Of a DNA stretch of 6,279 bases, positions 1-5,006 are shown one piece after another. The stretch is taken from NCBI GenBank assembly GCA_900320235.1, contig ONRO01000393.1:1-6279 (forward strand). The letters are read 5' to 3'. The position numbers and the translations under genes were made by a program. This DNA comes from an uncultured Eubacteriales bacterium (GTDB lineage Bacteria; Bacillota; Clostridia; Oscillospirales; Acutalibacteraceae). The notes below the pieces were generated by a model. It was not told the DNA's origin, ran no database searches, and was given only the letters and a program-made list of their open reading frames with translations. Every line of letters starts with the position of its first letter. Position 1 is the stretch's first letter.

Positions 1-41
1 AAAAAAAATTACCCCAACTCCGGATATCCGGACAGGGGTAA
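1..41 (-). terminator. Rho-independent terminator of the lipoprotein/radical SAM operon
   Basis: Read on the minus strand, the RNA just after the radical SAM stop codon forms a stem TTACCCC/GGGGTAA (35-41 with 9-15). The palindrome TCCGGATATCCGGA (19-32) extends the hairpin inward, and eight T residues follow (1-8). The strong stem and uninterrupted T-tract make this a classic intrinsic terminator. It closes the two-gene cassette, so no third gene is co-transcribed downstream. On the plus strand the sequence after the stem is not a T-tract, so it acts in one direction only. Confidence 0.93.
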
Positions 42-52
42 TAATAATTTAT

Positions 53-1117
53 TCAGAAAAGTATATCCTTGAAGCAGACCATCTGACTGTTGCTGTCATA
101 GTTCCAGCTGTGATAGGCTCCGCCGCCGCAGAAATATCGTGATTCACACCATCTGCATTTTTCATTTTTCTGATAAAGCGGTGTACGGAAAATTTCAAAC
201 CGGTTCTTCCATACATCTGTGAAATTATCAGTGTAAACATTTCCTTGTATCGTTTCATCTCTGCGCTCAATATCAAGACATGCTGCAATATCGCCGTTTG
301 CCATTATGCTTGCTGTATAGATGCCGGCATTACAAAGAAAATACCAGTCACGGAGTTCTTTCTCATAATCCAGCCCAAGATAATGCGAACAGCCATAGGT
401 CACAGGATAACCCTCTGCCCTTTTGCTGCGGATAAAATCGAAAAGCCGGCGGTAATCGTCCTTTTCGAGTGCATATCCGTCAAGCTGAAGCGCCCTGCCT
501 ATCGGCTCGATATTTATTACACGCCAAGAGTGAACATCAAGCTCCTCCATAAGCATAAAAAGCTCAGGAAGCTCAGGCAGGCTTTTCTTTGTGATGACAG
601 AGGTCACCTGTACCGCCTTAAAATCATATTCAAGCAGGTTTTTTATTCCGTCGATTGCCTTTTTATATCCTCCCGGAGTTCTGCGGAAGCTGTCATGTGT
701 TTCCTCAAGTCCGTCAATACTGACCGAGATAGTTTTCATTCCTGTTTCATAGAGTTTTTTTGCAATTTCAGGTGTGATAAGCGTACCGTTGCTTGTCATT
801 CCCCATCTGAAGCCAAGCTTGTCTGCATATGAAAGAATATCGAAAAACTCACGTCTGAGCAGCGGTTCTCCTCCGGTTATGCAAAGCATCGGAAGAGGAT
901 CGAAATCCCTTTTAACCTGATCCAGTATCTCATAATACTTCTCCACAGGGATCTCATCACATTTCACATCACCGCAGGAGCTTCCGCAGTGCAGACATCT
1001 TTCATTGCATCGCATTGTCAGCTCAAAAAACAGAAATTTAAGTTTCGGCTCTTTTCTTAACTTTTCCCTGTATTCGTAAAGCATCTGAAGCTGTCTGGAT
1101 TTTGTAAGATGATCCAT
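53..1117 (-). CDS. Radical SAM/SPASM peptide-modifying enzyme (putative maturase of the adjacent VYGPP-repeat lipoprotein)
   Basis: This is a 354-residue cytoplasmic enzyme predicted to modify the repeat protein encoded just upstream. Seen in the sequence: the radical SAM cluster motif CNERCLHC (C37, C41, C44), GGEP at 82-85 for SAM binding, a TSNGTLI strand near 108-114, and SIDG in the barrel. A C-terminal SPASM domain carries C243, C262, C280 (in NGDIAAC), C321-x2-C324-x5-C330 and C348. The position usually filled by Cys in the CX5CX3C stretch is Ala334 (CGGGA). The ATG at 1117 is preferred because AGGGAGGAAAG lies 8 nt upstream; the in-frame GTG at 1138 would place that ribosome binding site inside the coding region. 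The gene starts 17 nt after the lipoprotein stop and is followed by a terminator, so the two genes form one operon. SPASM enzymes are typically peptide maturases (sactionine, PqqE, streptide and related types). The pairing with a lipoprotein resembles the curated 'rSAM/lipoprotein system' family. The reaction itself is unknown; enzyme class is near certain, substrate is inferred from context. Confidence 0.93.
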   Translation of the reverse strand: MDHLTKSRQLQMLYEYREKLRKEPKLKFLFFELTMRCNERCLHCGSSCGDVKCDEIPVEKYYEILDQVKRDFDPLPMLCITGGEPLLRREFFDILSYADKLGFRWGMTSNGTLITPEIAKKLYETGMKTISVSIDGLEETHDSFRRTPGGYKKAIDGIKNLLEYDFKAVQVTSVITKKSLPELPELFMLMEELDVHSWRVINIEPIGRALQLDGYALEKDDYRRLFDFIRSKRAEGYPVTYGCSHYLGLDYEKELRDWYFLCNAGIYTASIMANGDIAACLDIERRDETIQGNVYTDNFTDVWKNRFEIFRTPLYQKNEKCRWCESRYFCGGGAYHSWNYDSNSQMVCFKDILF

Positions 1118-1121
1118 TGTT

Positions 1122-1132
1122 CTTTCCTCCCT
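1122..1132 (-). promoter_or_regulatory. Ribosome binding site deciding the radical SAM start
   Basis: The minus strand reads AGGGAGGAAAG here, with GGAGG ending 8 nt before the ATG at 1117. It overlaps the stop codon region of the lipoprotein gene (TGA at 1135-1137 lies just before it). This suggests the two genes are translated in close succession. It also argues against the longer reading frame that begins with GTG at 1138. Confidence 0.85.
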
Positions 1133-1134
1133 GA

Positions 1135-1653
1135 TCACTCAAAATACTCAGGCGGTCCGTAGACTCCGGTCATCATATTTTGTTCTGCATCATATTCAGC
1201 TTCAGACTGCTGCGAAGCTTCAACCGTGCTGTTTTCAAGTTTTCCGTCCTCAATATACGACGGCGGTCCGTAAACCGTCATAGGAAGATTATCGCCCGGG
1301 TCATATTCCTCACTTATTTCCTCAGTTACTTCATTTTCCCCGGACTCTTCATCAACAGACGGTTCATCATCAATAACTGGCGGTCCATAAACATCCTCCG
1401 GTATCTCACCGGACGGGTCAAAATCCGAATCATAGGGCTTTTGAAGTGAACCCTCAGTGCTGCTTTCATCAACACTTACAGTTTCATCTGATTTTTCTTC
1501 TGACTGCTGCTCACTCACTACACTTTTTTCGCTTTCTTTATTCAAAGGCGGACCATAGACACCGTATGGAATATTGCATCCGCCGATCCCGAGTGCAGTA
1601 CCGATTGTTGCTGCTATTATCATACCTTTTTTAAATCTTTTGTTTTCCTTCAT
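1135..1653 (-). CDS. VYGPP-repeat lipoprotein, probable radical SAM substrate (RiPP-like precursor)
   Basis: A 172-residue protein of no named function that I recognise. Residues 1-26 form a lipoprotein signal: basic start (KENKRFKKG), hydrophobic stretch (MIIAATIGTALGI) and lipobox IGGC with Cys26 as the lipidation site. Cys26 is the only Cys. The mature chain of about 147 residues is acidic and rich in Ser, Glu and Asp, so it is probably disordered. The pentapeptide VYGPP occurs four times, at residues 32-36, 88-92, 127-131 and 164-168. The last three sit in a longer unit beginning YDP-, FDP- or YDA-like, with Ile/Leu/Met then Pro/Met a few residues before VYGPP. The last copy is four residues from the C-terminus. 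GGGAGGC about 7 nt upstream of the ATG supports the start. The gene is directly followed by a SPASM radical SAM enzyme, so the simplest reading is that each VYGPP is modified in the cytoplasm before Sec export and lipid anchoring. A plain cell-surface lipoprotein is the alternative. Confidence 0.88.
   Translation of the reverse strand: MKENKRFKKGMIIAATIGTALGIGGCNIPYGVYGPPLNKESEKSVVSEQQSEEKSDETVSVDESSTEGSLQKPYDSDFDPSGEIPEDVYGPPVIDDEPSVDEESGENEVTEEISEEYDPGDNLPMTVYGPPSYIEDGKLENSTVEASQQSEAEYDAEQNMMTGVYGPPEYFE
1150..1560 (-). repeat. Four dispersed 15-bp units encoding VYGPP
   Basis: The units lie at 1546-1560, 1378-1392, 1261-1275 and 1150-1164, all in frame in the lipoprotein gene. Spacing between starts is 56, 39 and 37 codons. 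The encoded pentapeptide is identical each time, yet the codons differ: Val is GTC or GTT, Tyr is TAT or TAC, Gly is GGT or GGA, and the last Pro is CCT, CCA or CCG. Only the first Pro codon (CCG) is constant. The intervening linkers are diverged. This pattern indicates selection on the peptide motif rather than a recent DNA duplication. Confidence 0.9.
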
Positions 1654-1696
1654 ACCAGACGCCTCCCGTCTATTCTGAACTGCATCTGACCGTAAA

Positions 1697-1729
1697 GCAC
1701 AGAAAACAAATGCATTTCATTTTCTGTGC
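1697..1729 (-). promoter_or_regulatory. Perfect 10-bp hairpin in the lipoprotein operon leader
   Basis: On the minus strand GCACAGAAAA (1729-1720) pairs perfectly with TTTTCTGTGC (1706-1697) around a 13-nt loop. The loop contains the palindrome AAATGCATTT. The hairpin ends about 44 nt before the lipoprotein ATG. No T-tract follows in the direction of transcription, so it is not a simple terminator. It could be a leader RNA element affecting stability or translation, or a DNA operator. No convincing -35/-10 pair was found nearby; TATAAA on the minus strand at 1793-1788 lacks a matching -35. Confidence 0.45.
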
Positions 1730-1790
1730 ATCACCATCCCTGCTTACAGCGATGTATACGACAGCCTTTTGTATCTTCAGTACAGCTTTT

Positions 1791-2087
1791 ATACTAATAT
1801 TAAGCATAAGAAACCGGTGGCTTTCAGCCCACGAAACCCTGACCAAAGGCTCCGGGCTCACCTGCCGGTCCGGTCGGTGCTGCTGCTTTGCAGCGGTGTC
1901 CACCTGACGCCTCACCCTTTGTAAAGACCCCTGCAAAACTTCAGTTTTCAGGGAAACGCTGATCAATTCATTGAAATCAGTGTTTGGGGTGTGGGGCGAA
2001 GCCCCTCATATAGCCACTTCTGACTTGCTTCAAACTTCAAATGATATTTATTCAGTGTTTCCTTGTAATTTAATTGAATATTAGTAT
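1791..2087. repeat. Possible interspersed element: five tandem hairpins inside an 11-bp inverted repeat
   Basis: The gap 1654-2145 has no convincing gene; this is its main content. ATACTAATATT at 1791-1801 is repeated inverted at 2077-2087. Between them lies a patch clearly richer in GC than its surroundings, with consecutive hairpins at 1817-1832, 1873-1908 (outer GGUCGGUG/CACC-U-GAC plus inner GCUGC/GCAGC), 1929-1953 (CCCUG/CAGGG plus AAAAC/GUUUU), 1954-1985 (10 bp, AAACGCUGAU with AUCAGUGUUU) and 1993-2005 (GGGGC/GCCCC). ACCGG at 1813-1817 can also pair with CCGGT at 1865-1869. Such patches are typical of dispersed non-coding repeats or structured RNAs in Ruminococcus-like genomes; that resemblance is an impression, not a match to a named family. 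The 98-codon minus-strand ORF across it looks spurious. The orientation of any RNA is unclear. Confidence 0.45.
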
Positions 2088-2145
2088 TATAATCAGCTGA
2101 TTGAACCCTTACTATTGATTCAAGTATATCATTTATCCTATTGTA

Positions 2146-2286
2146 TTACAAGATAATCTTCCTATTATTTACAATCTGTTTTGCAAAATCAGAGTTCTTG
2201 TTCTTTTCATTGCGGCTGATATCTTCGTTCGCCTGAGTAACCGATATCAGTATGTTTACCGCCTCTTCAGAAACAACATATTTCAT
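2146..2286 (-). CDS. Possible small ORF of 46 codons, unrecognised
   Basis: An ATG at 2286 opens a 46-codon frame (starts MKYVVSEEAV, ends VNNRKIIL) between the fakA terminator and the hairpin-rich patch. The composition is protein-like, with a possible helix and mixed charge. However, there is no ribosome binding site: the bases before the ATG are the T-tract of the fakA terminator. An upstream in-frame extension to 2361 runs through that terminator and is not credible. It may be a remnant of a longer gene, a chance ORF, or a small protein expressed from an unseen promoter. I assign no function. Confidence 0.2.
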   Translation of the reverse strand: MKYVVSEEAVNILISVTQANEDISRNEKNKNSDFAKQIVNNRKIIL

Positions 2287-2332
2287 AATAAAAAAAGAAG
2301 CTTTGCAGCATGAAGAATATCTGCTGCAAAGC
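2287..2332 (-). terminator. Rho-independent terminator of fakA
   Basis: On the minus strand GCTTTGCAGCA (2332-2322) pairs perfectly with TGCTGCAAAGC (2310-2300), an 11-bp stem with an 11-nt loop. It is followed by TTCTTTTTTATT. It begins 25 nt after the fakA stop and separates the housekeeping block from the lipoprotein/radical SAM operon. Confidence 0.95.
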
Positions 2333-2357
2333 CCGTTTTGATTATTCAGTTTATTTC

Positions 2358-4064
2358 TCATTCAACAGAAAGAATGAAATAATATATCGGCTGACCGCCT
2401 TCGATAAGAGATATCTCAACACTGCCGCCTGTCTTTGCCTCGATAGTTTCCATAGCAGTATTTGCCTGCTCTTCTGTGATACCGTTGCCATAGATAAGAC
2501 TTACATATGAAGTATCTCTGTTTATCATTTCTTTTGCAAGCTTTACAACAGCCTTCACAGGATCCTTTTCCTTGCCCGTGAGCTTGCCGTTGTTCAGAGC
2601 AATAATATCGCCCTCTTTTATCTTTGTAAGGCCGAATTCGCTGTTTCTTGCAGCATAGGTGACCTGACCTGTCGAAACATTGTTAAGTGCCGCTGTCATA
2701 AACTCCCTGTTCAGTTCTGACGTTGAATCAGCAGCGTATGAAAGCATAGCAACAAGTCCCTGCGGTATTGTCTTTGAGGGAATTATGATAACCTCCCTGT
2801 CATTCACAAGCGGAATCACCTGTTCAGCAGCAAGAATGATATTCTTGTTGTTCGGCAGAACAAATACTGTCTTTGCCGGAGTTGCCATAACTGCCTCATA
2901 GATATCCTCAGTACTCGGATTCATGCTCTGACCTCCGCTTACAACATGGTCACAGCCGAGATCCTTGAATACACTCACAAGACCGTCGCCGCTTGCAACT
3001 GCAACAAAGCCTGTTTCCTTTTCAGGTTCGCTCGGACGGAGTTCTTCCTCCTTTTTCCTTTTTGCCTCAGCCTCAGCCTTTTCTTTTTCATACTGCTCAG
3101 CAGCTTTTCTGTGCTGCTCCTTCATATTCTCAATCTTTACAGTAAGAAGCTGACCGAAGGCAAGACCTGCCTCAAGTGCATTTCCGGGGTTTTCAGTGTG
3201 AACGTGTACTTTTATGATATCCTCGTCCTCGGCAACAACAACGCAGTCGCCGATCGTTTCAAGGAAGGATTTCAGCTCAAGCGGGCTTTTTGAAAGTTCA
3301 TCAGCCTTTCCTACAATAAACTCTGTACAATAGGTATATGTTATATCTGCGTCAAACTCCGCAGCTGCATTTCTGAAAAATTCCTTGCTTGCATCTATCT
3401 GTGCCTGGATACCTGTGCTCTGGACCTCTTCATCCTGCAGATTAGCTTCTATTATCTCGCCGTCACGGAAGAGAGAAAGCATACCGTCAAATATCATACA
3501 CAGACCCATTCCGCCTGCATCGACGACCCCTGCCTTTTTAAGCACGGGAAGCATTTCAGGAGTTTTATCAAGTGCATCATGCGCAGCATTGCAAAGTGCA
3601 TCAAATACAATAACTGCATCCGGATTCGATTCGGCTGCACTGCGGCCTGCATCAAAAGCCATCCTTGCTACTGTAAGGATAGTACCCTCTGTCGGGTTCA
3701 TTACTGCCTTATAAGCCATCTCCACACCAACATGGAATGCAGAAGCAAAAGCTTTTCCGTCAACCTCAGTCTTATCCCTGAGTCCGTTTGCGATTCCTCT
3801 GAACAGCAGCGAAAGGATAACACCGGAGTTTCCTCTTGCACCCTTGAGCATTGCTGATGCCGCAATCGACGCAACCTCAGAAATATTCTGTGAACGAACA
3901 TTCTCAAGCGCCTCGGCAGCTGCCGCAATTGTCATTGACATATTTGTTCCTGTATCTCCATCCGGAACAGGGAATATATTCAGTGCATTGATTTCCTGTT
4001 TGTGTGATGTGATGTTGTTACAGCCCGATATAAGGGCGTTTCTGTAGCCGGATCCGTTTATCAT
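2358..4064 (-). CDS. fakA: Fatty acid kinase ATP-binding subunit FakA (DAK2/DhaL-domain protein, YloV type)
   Basis: A 568-residue cytoplasmic protein, close to the usual length of about 550. FakA phosphorylates fatty acids bound to a partner FakB, giving acyl-phosphates for phospholipid synthesis; no fakB is in the window. The N-terminal DhaL-type kinase domain (about 5-205) shows the nucleotide/Mg motif PDGDTGTNM (34-42), GARGNSGVILS (75-85), NPTEGTIL (123-130) and DAGGMG (182-187). The middle domain has YCTEF with C246 and HVHTENPG with H287 and H289, matching the metal-site Cys/His trio reported for the family. A charged, probably helical linker rich in Lys and Glu (about 312-350) leads to the C-terminal FakB-binding-type domain (353-568), which ends in the family's EGGQP-type tail. 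The ribosome binding site AAGGAAG is modest, 10 nt before the ATG. In many Firmicutes fakA follows an asp23/yloU gene; here it follows spoVS by 233 bp and may be transcribed with it. It ends at a strong terminator. Confidence 0.95.
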   Translation of the reverse strand: MINGSGYRNALISGCNNITSHKQEINALNIFPVPDGDTGTNMSMTIAAAAEALENVRSQNISEVASIAASAMLKGARGNSGVILSLLFRGIANGLRDKTEVDGKAFASAFHVGVEMAYKAVMNPTEGTILTVARMAFDAGRSAAESNPDAVIVFDALCNAAHDALDKTPEMLPVLKKAGVVDAGGMGLCMIFDGMLSLFRDGEIIEANLQDEEVQSTGIQAQIDASKEFFRNAAAEFDADITYTYCTEFIVGKADELSKSPLELKSFLETIGDCVVVAEDEDIIKVHVHTENPGNALEAGLAFGQLLTVKIENMKEQHRKAAEQYEKEKAEAEAKRKKEEELRPSEPEKETGFVAVASGDGLVSVFKDLGCDHVVSGGQSMNPSTEDIYEAVMATPAKTVFVLPNNKNIILAAEQVIPLVNDREVIIIPSKTIPQGLVAMLSYAADSTSELNREFMTAALNNVSTGQVTYAARNSEFGLTKIKEGDIIALNNGKLTGKEKDPVKAVVKLAKEMINRDTSYVSLIYGNGITEEQANTAMETIEAKTGGSVEISLIEGGQPIYYFILSVE

Positions 4065-4197
4065 TGTTACAGCACTTCCTTATTCTGAATAAAGTTTCGG
4101 ACGACAGAAAATGTTCGCCGTCCTTTTGATACATAAAATCTTTAATGTCACAGCTTCCTTTAACAGACTGACACGATAATGGCAGACACCTTAACCT

Positions 4198-4239
4198 GAA
4201 CATTCATGTTCCGCCGTCCGGTAATTACGGACAGCGGAA
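4198..4239 (-). promoter_or_regulatory. Strong intercistronic hairpin between spoVS and fakA, with an overlapping palindrome
   Basis: Segments 4209-4220 and 4228-4239 pair over 12 positions (TTCCGC/GCGGAA plus GTCCG/CGGAC, with one G-U on the minus-strand RNA) around a 7-nt loop. No T-tract follows in the fakA direction, so read-through or RNA processing is more likely than termination; the plus-strand side has only a weak T-rich run. A separate palindrome GAACAT-TC-ATGTTC (4198-4211) overlaps its edge. Its GAAC-N6-GTTC spacing does not fit the Gram-positive LexA box, which has four bases between the half-sites. A smaller hairpin, GTTTCC-GCA-GGAAAC, lies at 4278-4292 just after the spoVS stop. 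Confidence 0.5.
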
Positions 4240-4297
4240 TCAATTTCTTTTTCAGAGGGTCTGCCGGCTGACGTGCAGTTTCCGCAGGAAACCCATG

Positions 4298-4558
4298 TCA
4301 TCTTATTTCAACTATCAGCTTAATAGCGGTACGCTCAACACCGTCAATTTCAATACTTGTAAATGCAGGTATGCATACAAGGTCTATTCCCATCGGTGCA
4401 AGATAGCCTCTTGCAACTGCAACAGACTTCAGTGCCTGGTTTGTTGCACCTGCACCAACAGCCTGAACCTCAACACATCCGTAATCCCTTACTACACCTG
4501 CAATAGCACCCGCAACCGAATTGGGTGACGATTTTGACGAAACCTTAAGAATCTCCAT
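4298..4558 (-). CDS. spoVS: Stage V sporulation protein S (SpoVS)
   Basis: An 86-residue protein, the full length of the family. It reads as a near-consensus SpoVS, from MEILKVSSKSSPNSVAGAIA through VGAGATNQALKSVAVARGYL to the C-terminal AIKLIVEIR. SpoVS is a small Alba-like protein. In Bacillus it is needed for normal sporulation (dehydration and coat stages), and homologues also occur in non-spore-formers, so its presence does not prove that this organism sporulates. An ideal AAGGAGG (4568-4574) sits 9 nt before the ATG. It lies downstream of ymdB on the same strand, matching the conserved ymdB-spoVS neighbourhood of Firmicutes. Unusually, 448 bp separate the two genes, with a promoter and a long structured leader of its own. 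Confidence 0.97.
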   Translation of the reverse strand: MEILKVSSKSSPNSVAGAIAGVVRDYGCVEVQAVGAGATNQALKSVAVARGYLAPMGIDLVCIPAFTSIEIDGVERTAIKLIVEIR

Positions 4559-4586
4559 TTAATTCATCCTCCTTCTTAATTCTGAA

Positions 4587-4933
4587 GTCCGACCTGCAGC
4601 CGTAATGACCAGTTTTTTCCTGATCACGCTTACAGCGATTTGTCGGACACCGGATCAGAATGTCAAAAGCTTAACAAAATAAAAAAACAAAAGACATCTT
4701 GTAATCCTTTACCTCTGCGAATCACTCATAAATCGTGAAACAGCAGCAAAGCCTTTGCATGATCCGTTTATCGGACAAGCCTGTGCTACTTTAAGCAAAA
4801 ACGATCCCACACAATTCAATAGATGAATGCAGCCGTGTGTATTCGTCACTGCAAAATATCCGTTTTTTTACGGCAAGTAACAAATCTGCATTTCCTGTCC
4901 GGATGATCGTCTTTATTTTTGCTGAATAGTCAT
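4587..4933 (-). promoter_or_regulatory. Long, potentially structured 5' leader of spoVS
   Basis: The gap 4559-5006 holds no gene. From the predicted start near 4933, about 375 nt precede spoVS. Complementary segments in the minus-strand RNA are: 4798-4806 with 4905-4914 (9 bp, one bulge); inside it 4826-4832 with 4886-4892 (7 bp); and 4860-4863 with 4870-4873 (4 bp). Next comes a possible three-way junction closed by 4738-4745/4784-4791, holding hairpins 4746-4758 and 4762-4776. Near the ribosome binding site, 4620-4625/4653-4658 and 4587-4593/4642-4648 cross, so they form either a pseudoknot or exclusive alternatives. I compared it by eye with c-di-GMP, c-di-AMP, cobalamin and other riboswitch cores and saw no match. 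Some pairings will be chance in AT-rich DNA. Confidence 0.35.
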
Positions 4934-4939
4934 ATTTAT

Positions 4940-4968
4940 ATAATATACATAATTTATAAATTATTCAA
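4940..4968 (-). promoter_or_regulatory. Putative sigma-A promoter of spoVS
   Basis: On the minus strand, -35 TTGAAT (4968-4963) is followed after 17 nt by -10 TATTAT (4945-4940), in a very AT-rich stretch just downstream of the ymdB stop. Match counts are 4/6 and 5/6 with optimal spacing. The predicted start is near 4933. No sigma-H type -35/-10 pair was found, although Bacillus spoVS is sigma-H dependent. No strong terminator lies between ymdB and this promoter, so read-through from ymdB is also possible. Confidence 0.5.
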
Positions 4969-5006
4969 GTGTTTATTACAAAAATTTTAAAATACGGCAG
5001 TTTTTT

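Noticed and set aside
245..832. 195-codon plus-strand ORF opposite the radical SAM gene
   Set aside because: The minus strand carries an unmistakable radical SAM/SPASM protein over the same bases; the plus-strand translation shows no domain character.
1118..1138. Upstream GTG start that would lengthen the radical SAM protein by seven residues
   Set aside because: The ribosome binding site AGGGAGGAAAG would lie inside the coding sequence, and the ATG at 1117 has ideal spacing from it.
1670..1966. 98-codon minus-strand ORF upstream of the lipoprotein
   Set aside because: It runs through several hairpins of the GC-rich patch, has no ribosome binding site, and its translation is Arg/Gln-rich without domain character. 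It looks like a spurious reading of a repeat.
2287..2361. Extension of the small ORF upstream to an ATG at 2361
   Set aside because: It would translate straight through the fakA terminator stem and its T-tract, and it overlaps the fakA stop.
4099..4123. Plus-strand terminator (GGACG/CGTCC followed by TTTT)
   Set aside because: The stem is only 5 bp, the T-run is short, and no plus-strand gene precedes it.
4198..4211. LexA/SOS box
   Set aside because: The GAAC...GTTC half-sites are six bases apart, whereas Gram-positive LexA boxes have four; no SOS gene is adjacent.
4738..4791. c-di-GMP (GEMM-I) riboswitch, suggested by GCACAGG and GCAAAGGC
   Set aside because: The remaining core sequences, including the tetraloop receptor and the conserved GGGGUUACC-like segment, are missing and the helix order does not fit.
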